64,000 nucleotides of DNA, taken from positions 186,001 through 250,000 of the forward strand of contig CAVZMF010000001.1 of NCBI GenBank assembly GCA_963776375.1, read 5' to 3'. The notes under the pieces are model-generated. The model did not search any database and had not been told where the DNA came from. It was given only the letters and a program-made list of their open reading frames with translations. Below, in pieces: positions 8,611-17,880 of the stretch (the first letter of the stretch is position 1; each line of letters opens with the position of its first letter). The DNA is from PALSA-612 sp963776375. GTDB taxonomy: Bacteria > Actinomycetota > Thermoleophilia > Gaiellales > Gaiellaceae. Both the position numbers and the translations under genes were made by a program.

Positions 8611-11418
8611 GTGGTTGTGCAGCTGGCTCCGCTCGTGGAGCGCGAGCTCGAGCTCGAAGCGGTGGAGCGATTGCTCGCCGGCGCCCGTGCGGGCTCAGGC
8701 GGGGCTGTGGTCTTCGAAGGGCCGGCGGGGATCGGCAAATCGAGTCTGCTCGCGGCCACTCGCACCGCAGCGGCGGCAGAACTGCGCGTCTTGTCGGCGC
8801 GGGGCGGCGACCTGGAGCGCGAGTTGCCGTTCGGGATCGTCCGGCAGCTGCTGGAACCGGTGGTTCTGGCCTGCGACGCGGACGAGCGTGAAGCCCTGCT
8901 GGCCGGGGCGGCGGCGCTGGCAAAGCCAGTCCTGTTTGCGGCCGACCCGGAAGCCGGCGCCGAGCCGTCGTTCTCGGCGTTGCACGGGCTGTACTGGCTC
9001 ACGATCAATCTGGCCGACGCGCAGCCGGTGCTGGTGGCCGTGGACGACGCCCACTGGGCGGATGTCGATTCTTTACGCTGGCTGATCTATCTCGCCCGTC
9101 GGCTGGTGGGCGTTCCGCTGGCGCTCCTGCTGGCGACAAGGCCGACCGAGCCCGGCCCTGTGCAGGAGCTGCTCGACGAGCTGCTGGTCCTGCCCGAAGT
9201 GGCAGTCCTCCAGCCCGGCAGCCTGAGCGAGCAGGCGATCACGATGCTCGCGGCACAACTGCTGGCCGCTGAACCCGATCCGGGTTTCGTCACTGCTTGC
9301 CGGCGCGCAACCGGGGGCAACCCGTTCTTGCTCCTGGAACTCTTGCGCGAGCTCGACCGGCAGGGCATCGCACCGAGTCGCGAGAACGCCGGCCTAGCCA
9401 GCCGGTTGAGCTCGCAGGGCGTCGGCCGGGCCGTACGCGCTCGTTTGAGACGCCTGCCTCCGGAGTGCACCGCGCTCGCTCGCGCTGTCGCAGTGCTCGG
9501 CGACCCGACCGAACCAAAGCTCGCAGCGCAGCTCGCCGGCCTCGACGACCAAGCGGCCTCCCGTGCCGCCGACGCTCTCGCCGAGGCCGTGATCCTCGAG
9601 CCCGGCCGGCGGCTTGAGTTCGTCCACCCGCTCGTGCGCTCGAGCGTCTACTCCGAGCTGAGCTTTCAGGAGCGTTCCGAGCACCACGAGCGCGCGGCCC
9701 GCCTGCTCACAGACGCGGGCGAGGCAACGGATCGGGTTGCCGTGCACCTCTTGGAAACCAGTCCCGGCGGCGACGCGGAGACGGTGAACACGCTGCGGCA
9801 GGCGGCCAGGGGCTCAAGCAATCGCGGCGCCCCGGACGTTGCAGTCACCTACCTGGAGAGAGCTCTGGCGGAGCCGCCCTCGCCGGAGCTCGAACCGGTG
9901 CTCGTCCTCGAGCTGGGCAGGGCCGCGCTCAGGGCTGGCCACTTAGGCATGGCGATCGAACGGTTGCGGCGAGCGACTCGGGAGCTTGCCGATGGGCGGC
10001 TGCGCGCGGAAGCGGCGAACGCGCTGGGTTCGGCGCTCTTCCTCGCGGACCGTCCGGAGGAGGCGATGACCAATCTCACCGCGGTCATCGACGAGCTACC
10101 AGAGAGCGAGCGTGAGCAGGGACTGCGGCTGCAGGCGACGCGCTGGGCGGCGGTGAGGGGCAGCGTTCCGGTCTGGCCTCGGCTCCGGGAAACAGGGGAG
10201 CGGTTCGTCGTCACGGCCCGCATGCCACGGACGATCGGGGAGCGCCTGCACGTCGCTGTCGCGGCGTACGACGCCGCCCGGACTAGGACGGCCGGCGAGG
10301 CACGCGAGTTGGCCCTGCAGGCGCTCGCGGACGGGCGGCTGCTCGAGGATCCAGGTCCAGAGTCGGGTGGGTTCTGGATCGCACCCTTGGTGCTCGTCCT
10401 CGCCCACGCCGACGACGACGCGGCGCGGGTCAGCACCGAGGTGATCGAGTGGGCGAAGCAGCACGGGTCGCTGCCGGCGTTCTCGATGGCCGCTCAGCTG
10501 CGCGCGTACGTCTGCCTGCGTCGCGGCTCGCTGGCCGAAGCGGAGGCGGACGCGGCGAGCGCGCTCGAGCACCCTGGTCTGCCCGGCTTTTCCCCCTACG
10601 GCAGCGTGGCGCTCGTCAACGTCCTGCTCGCGCGGGGCAAGCTAACCGAAGCCGAGGAAGTCTTGGCGCGGACGCCGTTCGAGCCGGGCAGCGGCAGGTC
10701 ACTCTACTTGACCTACCTGCAGACGCGCGCTCGCCTGCGCGCGGCCTCGCAGCACTCCGACGAGGCGCTGGAAGATCTGGTCGCCTGCGGCCGGCTCGAG
10801 CGGGAGTGGGACATTCGTACGCCTGCGGTTAGCACGTGGCGGGCTGACGCCGCGCCGCTGCTTGTATCGCTCGGCCGCCACGACGAGGCTCGTGCGCTGG
10901 CCCGTGAGGAGCTCGAGCGCTGCCGTGCTTTCGGCGCACCAGGTCCGCTGGGGGCTGCGCTGCGTACGCTTGGAGTCATCGAGCCGGGAGCATCGGGGAT
11001 CGGGCTGCTCGAGCAAGCCGTCGCCCAGCTCCAACGATCATCGGCGCGGCTCGAGTACGCGCTTGCGCTGCTCGAGCTGGGCGCGGCGACCCGCCGCGCC
11101 GGGCGGCGCCTCGACGCGCGTAAGCCACTGCGCGAGGCCCTCGAGCTGGCCCGTGCCTGCGGTGCCGACGCGGTTGCTGAGCGCGCACACGACGAGCTCG
11201 TCACGGCCGGCGCCCGCCCCCGCCGAGACCCCACCGAGAGCCGCAGCAACCTCACCGCCTCGGAGCTGCGCGTCGCTCGTATGGCCGCCGAGGGGATGAC
11301 CAACCGCGAGATCGCACAGGCGCTCTTCCTGACCGAGAACACGATCGAGACTCACCTCCGCAGCGTCTTCCGCAAGCTCGAGATCCGTTCGCGCTCGCAG
11401 CTCGCGCGCGCCCTCTAG
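8611..11418 (+). CDS. LAL-type LuxR regulator with ATPase domain (935 aa)
   Basis: Large ATP-binding LuxR (MalT-like) transcriptional activator. The N-terminal AAA/NTPase has Walker A GPAGIGKSS (about residues 38-46) and Walker B VLVAVDDAHWAD (about 140-151). A long helical TPR-like sensor follows (about 350-850). The C-terminal LuxR helix-turn-helix (LTASELRVARMAAEGMTNRE then IAQALFLTENTIETHLRSVF) occupies the last 60 residues. Family members bind DNA after ATP and effector binding. It starts at GTG 8611. Likely targets are the secreted-protein genes just downstream (11.6-14.2 kb), but this is inferred only from position. Confidence 0.9.
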   Translation: MVVQLAPLVERELELEAVERLLAGARAGSGGAVVFEGPAGIGKSSLLAATRTAAAAELRVLSARGGDLERELPFGIVRQLLEPVVLACDADEREALLAGAAALAKPVLFAADPEAGAEPSFSALHGLYWLTINLADAQPVLVAVDDAHWADVDSLRWLIYLARRLVGVPLALLLATRPTEPGPVQELLDELLVLPEVAVLQPGSLSEQAITMLAAQLLAAEPDPGFVTACRRATGGNPFLLLELLRELDRQGIAPSRENAGLASRLSSQGVGRAVRARLRRLPPECTALARAVAVLGDPTEPKLAAQLAGLDDQAASRAADALAEAVILEPGRRLEFVHPLVRSSVYSELSFQERSEHHERAARLLTDAGEATDRVAVHLLETSPGGDAETVNTLRQAARGSSNRGAPDVAVTYLERALAEPPSPELEPVLVLELGRAALRAGHLGMAIERLRRATRELADGRLRAEAANALGSALFLADRPEEAMTNLTAVIDELPESEREQGLRLQATRWAAVRGSVPVWPRLRETGERFVVTARMPRTIGERLHVAVAAYDAARTRTAGEARELALQALADGRLLEDPGPESGGFWIAPLVLVLAHADDDAARVSTEVIEWAKQHGSLPAFSMAAQLRAYVCLRRGSLAEAEADAASALEHPGLPGFSPYGSVALVNVLLARGKLTEAEEVLARTPFEPGSGRSLYLTYLQTRARLRAASQHSDEALEDLVACGRLEREWDIRTPAVSTWRADAAPLLVSLGRHDEARALAREELERCRAFGAPGPLGAALRTLGVIEPGASGIGLLEQAVAQLQRSSARLEYALALLELGAATRRAGRRLDARKPLREALELARACGADAVAERAHDELVTAGARPRRDPTESRSNLTASELRVARMAAEGMTNREIAQALFLTENTIETHLRSVFRKLEIRSRSQLARAL

Positions 11419-11600
11419 CAGTACCCGGTCGTCCGTTTCTCACGGAGTTTCTCACCGGCGCTCCGTGAGGCGGCCGCCCGCGCGCTCCTCGATCCTGGTT
11501 GCGACACCTCACTAGCCCTGCGCCTCGGGCTCAAGACGCAAAGGAGATGAGATGCATGTCTCTTGCGCACAAGCGGTCAACCACTGAGAAAGGAAGAACT

Positions 11601-12144
11601 ATGTCCCAAAGCACAATCGGCAAGCGAGGGTGGGTGCTCGTCGCCCTCGCCGCCACCGCGCTCGCGCTCGCCGCCTCAGCACTGGCGGCAAGCGACGGCC
11701 AGACCGGTTTCGGCTTCAACGCCCGCGAGATCAGCGGCTTTCCCACCGGTGCCGCCTTCCTCACCGGCGGCGGCGCCTTCAATCCCGACACCGGGTTTGT
11801 TCACTCCGGGGGCGGCTTTCGCTGCACGAGCGACATCCACCAAGGGCCCGCTTACCGGGTGTCTCGCGGGCGAAGGCGTTCGCTGGGACACGGTCGATCT
11901 CCGAAGGAGCACGAGCTTCAAGTGCACCGGGGCGGCGGCAGAGCCGCTGAAGACCGTAAGCACCGATGAGAACACGGTCGGGCTTGACGCGGACTTCTAC
12001 CGCGCCGGCGACGGTAACGACGAGTCCTTCACCGCGCAGATGATCGTCTCCGCCGACGACCTTGCACCCGACATCGCAGGGATCCAGAACGTCTGGATTC
12101 AGGGCGTCGGCTGTGCCTCGGCGATCGCGAACTTCAGCTCCTGA
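11601..12144 (+). pseudogene. secreted protein, single frameshift
   Basis: The N-terminus (MSQSTIGKRGWVLVALAATA then LALAASALAASDG) is a Sec signal peptide of about 30 residues. The mature part reads FNAREISGFPTGAAFLTGGG and TSDIHQGP in one frame. After one extra G near 11852 it continues LTGCLAGEGVRWDTVDLRR to GVGCASAIANFSS at the stop. Restoring the base gives a protein of about 180 aa with four Cys. It may be a sequencing indel, since both halves look conserved. It lies 23 bp upstream of the ferritin-like gene, probably in one operon. Confidence 0.65.
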
Positions 12145-12167
12145 AGGCGACCCGGAAGGAGGAGATC

Positions 12168-13256
12168 ATGGAAACGACCGAACAGTCGGAGCATCGCACC
12201 AGCCGGCGTTCCTTCCTCGTCAAGGGGGCCGCGCTCGGAGCAGGAACCCTCGGCGCGGGGCGGCTGCTGACCGATGCGTCAGCGGCCTTCGCGAGCGGCG
12301 GCCTCACCAAGGGAGATGCGGCGATTCTTCGCTTCCTGGCTGCGGCCGAGATCCTCGAGACCGATATGTGGCAGCAGTACAACGAGCTCGCCGGCATCCA
12401 GGACGGCGAAGTCCCCGGCGGAAGCGGCAATCCCGACTACACCGAGGCGGTCGCGGTGCTGGACGAGGACATGGCCCAGTACATCCACGACAACACCGAT
12501 GACGAGATCAGCCACTTCACCTTCATCAACGCCTACCTGGAGGCACACGGCGCGCAAACGGTCAACCTGGACAAGTTCCGCACCCTACCCAGCAGCACGG
12601 CAACCGGCGCCCAGCAGATCGGACGGCTGACCAACCTGATGCAGCTGACCATCAACACCAGCTTCTGGACGCGCTACCGCAGCGACTCGCAGAACCCCGA
12701 CTTCGGCGACACGCTCCCGCAAGCAGTCCCCGACCTCGCCAAAGGACAGCACCCGGCGATCCCGCGCAGCGACGCCGACCTCGCCCCGCCCGACCACCTC
12801 CAGGCGATCGCCAACACGGCCGGCTTCCACTTCGCCTGGATCGAGCAGGGCGGTACCACCCTCTACGCCGGGCTCGCCCAGCGGGTCACCCATCCCGAGG
12901 TGCTGCGCATCCTGCTCAGCATCGGCGGCTCCGAGATCATGCACTTCCAGACCTGGCAGGACAAAGCCGGCAACGCGCTTCCCCTCACCGACCCCACCAC
13001 CGGCCTCACGTTCCCCGACCTCAACGCCGACGGCGAACTCACCCAGACCAACCTGATCATGCCCGAGCCGACGATCTTCCTCGACCGCAAGTTCCCCACC
13101 GTCTCGATCATCCGCCCGACCGAGACCGACGGCGCCGCCATGGGCACAGTAAAGGCCTTCACCAACGACGGCCTCTTCATCGGACAATCCGCTGAGTTCT
13201 TCACCGTCATCACAGGGCTGGCACAGGCGGCAGACGCGGCCCGACACGGATCGTGA
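12168..13256 (+). CDS. Tat-exported ferritin-like domain protein (362 aa)
   Basis: The twin-arginine signal (SRRSFLVKGAALGAGTLGAG, residues 12-31) directs folded export. The mature protein begins with a four-helix ferritin-like domain: AAILRFLAAAEILETDMWQQ, DDEISHFTFINAYLEAHGAQ and a later FHFAWIEQ/SEIMHFQTWQ pair supply Glu and His residues suited to a di-iron centre. Length and signal match the actinobacterial secreted ferritin-like (DUF4439/'rubrerythrin-like') proteins. A ribosome binding site GGAAGGAGG precedes the ATG. It could act in extracellular oxidative stress or iron handling, which is inference. Confidence 0.85.
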   Translation: METTEQSEHRTSRRSFLVKGAALGAGTLGAGRLLTDASAAFASGGLTKGDAAILRFLAAAEILETDMWQQYNELAGIQDGEVPGGSGNPDYTEAVAVLDEDMAQYIHDNTDDEISHFTFINAYLEAHGAQTVNLDKFRTLPSSTATGAQQIGRLTNLMQLTINTSFWTRYRSDSQNPDFGDTLPQAVPDLAKGQHPAIPRSDADLAPPDHLQAIANTAGFHFAWIEQGGTTLYAGLAQRVTHPEVLRILLSIGGSEIMHFQTWQDKAGNALPLTDPTTGLTFPDLNADGELTQTNLIMPEPTIFLDRKFPTVSIIRPTETDGAAMGTVKAFTNDGLFIGQSAEFFTVITGLAQAADAARHGS

Positions 13257-13542
13257 GCGACGTGCCGCAGGCCGATCGGTTACACGGTGTACCGACGGTG
13301 GCCTGACTGACCGCGCCCGGGGTCGCGGGAAAGGGAGCCGTAGTGTCTGATGAGGCAACGCTGGAGGTGGTGCGACCGACGAAACTCGCGGACCCGAACC
13401 AAACACCCGGAGGTAAGTGACCTGAGGTCTTTCATCCCTTTCAACCGCCTGCTGCTAGCGGGGATCGTCGCTGCCGCGGCGGCCTTGTCTCTCAGAAGGT
13501 CCACAGGCGCTGGCCCCACAAGGCGAATAAGGAGAAATCAAA

Positions 13543-14232
13543 ATGTCGTATAGGAATTTGAAGTCAAAGTTGTTCAGAACGATCGGAGGTTTGACCGTAG
13601 CAGGCATGGTGTTGGCGGGAGTCGCCACTATTACGGCTTTCACGGCCTCGTCGCCGCAGGCGGCCCGGGCCGGCGAGATTACACCGCCACCCTTGCCCCC
13701 CGACATGGCGCCGGTGCCAGCGGGGAACAAGTTGTTCCTGGGGACTCACGCTGTCGGCACCCAAAACTACGTCTGCCGGCCCTCAGGCGCTGGCGTCGCC
13801 TACGTACTCTTCACGCCGGAGGCCACCCTGTCCGGCGAGGACGGCGGGCAAGTCATCACCCACGACTTCACCCCCAACCCGTTTGAGCCTAACACTGATC
13901 CAAAGGTGGTGGCCGATGGCACGATTCGCGCCACGTGGCAGCACCGGGACACGAGCCGCGTCTGGGCCAAGGTGCACGCAACTGACCCAGACGGCAAGAA
14001 GGGAGCGGTCACCGTCGACCGGACGGCGATTGCCTGGGTCCTGCTCGATAAGGCTGGAGTCCAGAAGGGACCGACCGGTGGCGACACGCTGTTCAAGACC
14101 ACCTTCGTCCAGCGGCTGAACACCACTGGAGGGCTCCCACCGTCGACGGGCTGCAGCTCGCTAACAGACGTCGGTAATTTTGCGTTTGTGCCTTACACGG
14201 CCGACTACTTCTTCTACCAGAAGGCCAACTAA
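13543..14232 (+). CDS. secreted DUF3455 protein (229 aa)
   Basis: The N-terminal signal peptide (residues 1 to about 42, ending AARAGE) is followed by the DUF3455 pattern: HAVGTQNYVCRPS, PEATLSG, HDFTPNP and WQHRDTSRVWAKV. The family's function is unknown, though it is common in secreted proteins of actinobacteria and fungi. ATG 13543 follows AAGGAG at ideal spacing. Base composition is lower in GC than the neighbours. A perfect palindromic terminator lies 64 bp downstream. Confidence 0.85.
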   Translation: MSYRNLKSKLFRTIGGLTVAGMVLAGVATITAFTASSPQAARAGEITPPPLPPDMAPVPAGNKLFLGTHAVGTQNYVCRPSGAGVAYVLFTPEATLSGEDGGQVITHDFTPNPFEPNTDPKVVADGTIRATWQHRDTSRVWAKVHATDPDGKKGAVTVDRTAIAWVLLDKAGVQKGPTGGDTLFKTTFVQRLNTTGGLPPSTGCSSLTDVGNFAFVPYTADYFFYQKAN

Positions 14233-14296
14233 GAACTCGTTTCCGAATGAGCCGCTGGTTCGGTCAATCTGGGGAGTGTGGCGAGCCGGGAGCTAG

Positions 14297-14322
14297 AAAA
14301 GGGGCGCCCGGGCGCCCCTTTT
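14297..14322 (+). terminator. rho-independent terminator after the DUF3455 gene
   Basis: AAAAGGGGCGCCC at 14297-14309 and its exact complement GGGCGCCCCTTTT at 14310-14322 form a 26-base perfect palindrome ending in a T run. It sits 64 bp past the stop codon. Confidence 0.8.
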
Positions 14323-14451
14323 CATACCGCTGATCGTTGGCCGGATGCGTTCAGTCGACGTCCCCCATTCAAGCACGTCAAGGGTTTGGGCTCCTCGCAC
14401 AGTTAGACGGCTGCCGCAGAGCCCCGATAGTCGTTCGACGTTAGTCATGCT

Positions 14452-14648
14452 GACCTGACCCCTGAATCTGGTCCAGCCGTTGTGAGGGTCACGATCGCCC
14501 GATCGCCCGATCGGGCGAAGGGTGGTGGCTCTCGATGAAGGGGAGGAGACTACCCCGGAGCAGGTCGTCAGGAAGCTTCGGGAGGCGGATCGGCTGCTGG
14601 CTGAGGGCAGCGATCTCCAGGATGTCTGCCGGCATCTGGAACGGGCGG
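14452..14648 (+). mobile_element. IS3-family remnant: left end and start of orfA
   Basis: TGACCTGACCCCTGAATCTG near 14452 is the kind of terminal sequence found on IS3-family elements. About 100 bp later the frame reads TPEQVVRKLREADRLLAEGS then DLQDVCRHLE, the N-terminal helix-turn-helix of the IS3 OrfA transposase. The reading frame is then lost exactly where a family-1 repeat begins (14649). No orfB or right end is present. Confidence 0.65.
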
Positions 14649-14700
14649 TGGAGTCCCGCGCGTCGAGACGAGTTTCCAGGGGGAGGCTCCGGGGCCTGGC
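14649..14700 (+). repeat. family-1 repeat fused to the IS3 remnant
   Basis: GGAGTCCCGCGCGTCG followed by AGGGGGAGGCT matches the family-1 unit. It replaces the rest of the IS3 orfA. Confidence 0.6.
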
Positions 14701-14845
14701 TCTCGGGCTGTCAGGGGAGTTCCGCGCGCTGCCAGGGTGCGGATCAGTACAAAGTCCCTATCTGATCAGCGCTCTCCCCGACGGCGCGCACGTCTCCTAA
14801 GACTACGGTCGCTGCATTGCGGCAGCTCTAAAGGAGATGGCTCAG

Positions 14846-15316
14846 ATGTTGAGACGAGTGCTTGTCTTGACTGTCGGGATGGCGATGGCGTTTGCCCTGG
14901 TAGCGACCGTGCCAGTGGTGCGTTCATCGGCGTCGGCTGACACCGCGCTGCGAGGAAAACAGGAGCAAGCTGCAAAGGCAAATATCTACCTGGTTGCCAA
15001 GAAGAGCTTCTGCGGGTCTACCGGCATTTCTGACATTTACACCGGCAATGGCAAGGTCACGTTCTACATGACGCTGCGGAACAGCGGGGCGAAGGGCGGC
15101 AAGGTGAACATCATCCCTGTGCGTCACTACGATGACGGGACGATCAACGAGTCGGCAATGGACATGTTGATCGACGTCAAAGTGCCCGCGCGATCAGTGC
15201 GTCGCTACCGCAGCCCTGCCTACACCTACGAAGCGCACAACCATGAGGTTGAAGCTTGCGGCATCAAGATCGACAATCGCCGCGAGTCCAGGATCAAAGT
15301 CATCCATCTGCCCTAG
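14846..15316 (+). CDS. secreted hypothetical protein (156 aa)
   Basis: Signal peptide MLRRVLVLTVGMAMAFALVA (cleavage near SSASA, about residue 31) with a mature domain of about 120 residues containing two Cys (SFCGS, EACGI). The middle (VTFYMTLRNSGAKGGKVNII) looks like a beta-sandwich. Two ATGs compete: the one at 14837 touches AAAGGAG (14830-14836) directly, while ATG 14846 has a 9-base spacer, so I prefer 14846. The function is unknown. It lies between the IS3/repeat remnant and a run of family-1 repeats. Confidence 0.7.
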   Translation: MLRRVLVLTVGMAMAFALVATVPVVRSSASADTALRGKQEQAAKANIYLVAKKSFCGSTGISDIYTGNGKVTFYMTLRNSGAKGGKVNIIPVRHYDDGTINESAMDMLIDVKVPARSVRRYRSPAYTYEAHNHEVEACGIKIDNRRESRIKVIHLP

Positions 15317-15363
15317 CTCCCCGGCGTCGCCGGCTAGATAAGAGTCCCGCCAGGTAATCACGA

Positions 15364-15518
15364 TCCTGAGGGGAGGGCTACCCCTCCGCTAACTGGCGGC
15401 AGCCTTCGGCTTTCTGCCTCGCCGGGCCTGGGCCAGGGAGTCCCGCGCGCCCGACGGAGTTCAGGGGGGAGGGCTACCCGACCTGGCCCTGGGAAACCCG
15501 ACAAACTCGATGTAACTC
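15364..15518 (+). repeat. family-1 repeat block A with conserved 3' tail
   Basis: A partial unit at about 15364-15385 is followed by a full unit at 15436-15480 (GGGAGTCCC ... GGGCTACCC). The extended tail GGAAACCCGACAAACTCGAT then GTAAC ends near 15515. The same tail follows the copy at 26333-26376 and the minus copy at 31398. Confidence 0.8.
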
Positions 15519-15605
15519 GGGCGGCCACCAACGTTCTCCGCAGCGGCGTCGAAGTAAATCCAGGCGATCACGTCTACGGGGACAGCGACGGCGGCGGCGT
15601 CGGCC

Positions 15606-15633
15606 GGGAGTCCCAAGCGACTCGGGCGCTTAA
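15606..15633 (+). repeat. family-1 repeat split by IS insertion (left part)
   Basis: GGGAGTCCC at 15606 starts a unit that breaks off at TTAA (15630-15633). It resumes after the IS at 17114 with TTAAGGGGGG, then GCCCGGCC, to about 17140. The unit was therefore present before the IS landed. Confidence 0.75.
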
Positions 15634-17113
15634 GGGCGCGTCCAAAAAGCATCGCTTTGCGGTCCGGCGGGGGTCCTAAGCTCGGCTCAGTCGAGTCGAG
15701 CGAGGGGGTGTCGGCGTGGCGATGGGTGCCGTGAAGGGCCAGGAGGCGACGCTGCAGGTGGCGATGGTGTGTCTGGACGAGTTGGTGCCGGAGGACTGCC
15801 GGTATCGCAAGCTTGATCGGCTGATCGATTGGTCGTTTGTGCGTGAGGCGGCCAGCCCGTACTACGCCGATGAGGTCGGGCGGCCCTCGATCGACCCGGT
15901 CGTGCTGGTCAAGCTGTTGGTCGCTGCGGCGCTGGAGGGGATCGGTTCGGCGCGCGAGCTGTGCCGGGTCGCGAGCCTGCGCCTCGATCTGCGCCGTTTC
16001 CTCGGCTACGGCTTCTACGAGCGCCTGCCCGTCCACCAGACGCTCTCGCACGCGCAGACGCGCCGCTTCGTCGACGGGGCGTTGTTCGAGCGCCTGTTTG
16101 TGCGCTCGCTCGATCTGTGCAAGCAGCACGGTCTGGTCGAGGGCTCGCATCTGTCGGTCGACGGCTTCCACGCCGAGGCGAACGCGGCGCTCGCCAGTCT
16201 GCGGGCGAGCCTCGCCCTCGTCGCTGTCGATGAGCCGGGCAAGGAGGAGCCGGCCGAGGCAGAGCCGCCGCCGCCGCTCTCGGGGCCGCCCCAGCTGGCG
16301 CTCGCCGAGCCGCGCTCGGGCCGGACGCCGAAGCGTAGGAGCTCGAACCAGACGTCGGTGTCGCGCACCGATCCGGACGCGAAGCTGCGCGGCAAACCGG
16401 GCCAGCGTCCGCATCTCGTCTACCGCGGCCAGGTGGCGGTCGACCCGAAGGCGCGCTGCGTCGTCGCGTGTGTCGGTGAGCAGGCGGACGGCTACGAGGG
16501 CGACGGGCTCGACCCGATCCTCGACCGCGCCCGTTTCGCCTGCCCCGAGCTCGCTTCGGTCGGCGCCGACTCCGGCTTCGCTGCCGAGCGGGTCTGGCGG
16601 GGTGTGGAGCGGCGTGGCCTGGTCGCCTACATCCCGCCGCAGCCAACGATGCTGCCCGAGAACGGCGAGCCGACCAGCGACGCCCAGCACCAGGCGATGG
16701 CAGCCCGCGCGCGCTGCAAGAGCGAGCAAGGCGTCCGGGCGCACAAGCGGCGGATGGCCGACGCCGAAGGTGTGATCGGCGAGCTGAAAAACCACCATGC
16801 GCTCGACCGTGTCCGCTCGCGCGGAACGCCGCTCTTCCACGTCCAGCTCCTATTGGGCTGTACCGCTCTCAACTGCAAGCGCCTCGCCGACCACGTCCCC
16901 GAAGCGGCCAGCGGCGTCGCCAGCGCACCAACAACCACCGCCCGCGACCTCCAGCCCGCGATGACGGCAGGCGGCCGCGCCAATCACCCGCTGGACGGCC
17001 ACACCACCGACGCGGCCAACAGCGCCTCCACCACTCCACCGACCAACTGGAACCACACCGTCTGCCTCAACTGACTCCAGAGCGGCCGCCGGAAGCCGTT
17101 CTTGGACGCGCCC
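15634..17113 (+). mobile_element. IS1182/IS5-like insertion sequence, copy 1 (1480 bp)
   Basis: The ends are GGGCGCGTCCAA (15634) and its inverted form TTGGACGCGCCC ending at 17113. A 4-bp target duplication, TTAA, flanks it (15630-15633 and 17114-17117). It holds one transposase gene. A second copy of exactly the same length lies at 31451-32930. Confidence 0.9.
15716..17074 (+). CDS. IS1182-family transposase (452 aa), copy 1
   Basis: DDE transposase with an N-terminal DUF772 domain (LVPEDCRYRKLDRLIDWSFV, then GRPSIDPVVLVKLLVAAALE, about residues 20-110). The catalytic triad is visible as Asp in HLSVDGFHAEAN, Asp in SVGADSGFAAERVW and Glu in ADAEGVIGELKNHHALDR. A Pro/Glu-rich linker sits around residues 180-220. 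It starts at GTG 15716 (MAMGAVKG). It is intact and identical in protein sequence to the second copy, so the element has moved recently. Long antisense frames over this gene are shadows. Confidence 0.92.
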   Translation: MAMGAVKGQEATLQVAMVCLDELVPEDCRYRKLDRLIDWSFVREAASPYYADEVGRPSIDPVVLVKLLVAAALEGIGSARELCRVASLRLDLRRFLGYGFYERLPVHQTLSHAQTRRFVDGALFERLFVRSLDLCKQHGLVEGSHLSVDGFHAEANAALASLRASLALVAVDEPGKEEPAEAEPPPPLSGPPQLALAEPRSGRTPKRRSSNQTSVSRTDPDAKLRGKPGQRPHLVYRGQVAVDPKARCVVACVGEQADGYEGDGLDPILDRARFACPELASVGADSGFAAERVWRGVERRGLVAYIPPQPTMLPENGEPTSDAQHQAMAARARCKSEQGVRAHKRRMADAEGVIGELKNHHALDRVRSRGTPLFHVQLLLGCTALNCKRLADHVPEAASGVASAPTTTARDLQPAMTAGGRANHPLDGHTTDAANSASTTPPTNWNHTVCLN

Positions 17114-17152
17114 TTAAGGGGGGTTGCCCTGCCCGGCCCGTGGGAGAGAGGA

Positions 17153-17200
17153 GGGAGTCCCGCGCGTCGGATGGGCTTCAGGGGTGAGGGCTACCCGACC
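17153..17200 (+). repeat. family-1 repeat
   Basis: GGGAGTCCCGCGCGTCGGAT, then GGGCTTCAGGGGTGAGGG and CTACCC: a nearly canonical unit between the IS and the DUF4760-like gene. Confidence 0.8.
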
Positions 17201-17236
17201 CGCCCGGGACCCGGTGATCCAGAACCTCGAACGGCG

Positions 17237-17728
17237 CTAAGGCGCGGAATTGAATCGCTTCAGCTTCTCCATGGCACTCGCGTAATCGTGCTTGCGGGCG
17301 CGCTCGGCAAGATCCTCGAAGCCACGCATGTAGATCGGCTCCGTGCGGTGATCTCGCTCGGCCTCGATGAACGGCGCAAGGATGCCCCATAGTCGGACTG
17401 TCGGTGATCCGATGATCGTGAACAGGGCGTCCTCGTCGACAAGTCCCTGACCGACGAGCAGGCCGAGGCCGTCTAAGTACCAGCACACGTGAGTCGCCGA
17501 TTCTCGGAGCGGGTCAGAAAGATCCGAGATCCACACCGTCTCTACGTTCGGCAGGTCGCGGATCACCCGTCTTCGGTCCGGCTCCAGTTCCCGAAACTCA
17601 CGAAGGAAGTCGGCGAGCACCGTGAGTTGATTTGCCTCGTGGGCGCGCTGGCTGCTCATCCATGCGTAGTACGCGGACAGGCCCGACAGGACGAGCGCGC
17701 CGAGGGAAACGAGCAGTGCGGTGTCCAC
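17237..17728 (-). CDS. membrane-anchored DUF4760-like protein (163 aa)
   Basis: One N-terminal transmembrane helix (ALLVSLGALVLSGLSAYYAW) is followed by a helical cytoplasmic domain: ADFLREFRELEPDRRRVI, YLDGLGLLVGQGLVDEDA and WGILAPFIEAERDHR. This arrangement matches DUF4760-type proteins of unknown function, which are common in accessory and defence-associated regions. It is divergent from the HNH-helicase operon, with a family-1 repeat in the shared upstream region. Family-1 repeats border it on both sides. Confidence 0.65.
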   Translation of the reverse strand: MDTALLVSLGALVLSGLSAYYAWMSSQRAHEANQLTVLADFLREFRELEPDRRRVIRDLPNVETVWISDLSDPLRESATHVCWYLDGLGLLVGQGLVDEDALFTIIGSPTVRLWGILAPFIEAERDHRTEPIYMRGFEDLAERARKHDYASAMEKLKRFNSAP

Positions 17729-17774
17729 CGGCGACGATGATGCGCAGAAGGTCGGATGCCCGAGGTCGCCGTCC

Positions 17775-17815
17775 CGGAGTCCCGCGCGTCAGACGGGCTT
17801 CAGGGGGAAGGCCCG
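17775..17815 (+). repeat. family-1 repeat between divergent genes
   Basis: GGAGTCCCGCGCGTCAGACG then GGCTTCAGGGGGAAGG, in the 152-bp intergenic region between the DUF4760-like gene and the HNH-helicase gene. It may carry or affect their promoters. Confidence 0.75.
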
Positions 17816-17880
17816 GCGATCGGGCAGCCGCGGGTCGGTGCACTTCGCGGTGCACGCGAGCACATACTGTCCGAGTGTCG

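Noticed and set aside
8198..8923. Minus-strand ORF across the VOC and LuxR genes
   Set aside because: Pro/Arg-rich shadow frame of two well-supported plus-strand genes.
15461..16840. Long minus-strand ORF (459 aa) over IS1182 copy 1, and its twin at 31197-32657
   Set aside because: Arg-rich low-complexity translation lying antisense to an intact transposase; a product of high GC, not a gene.
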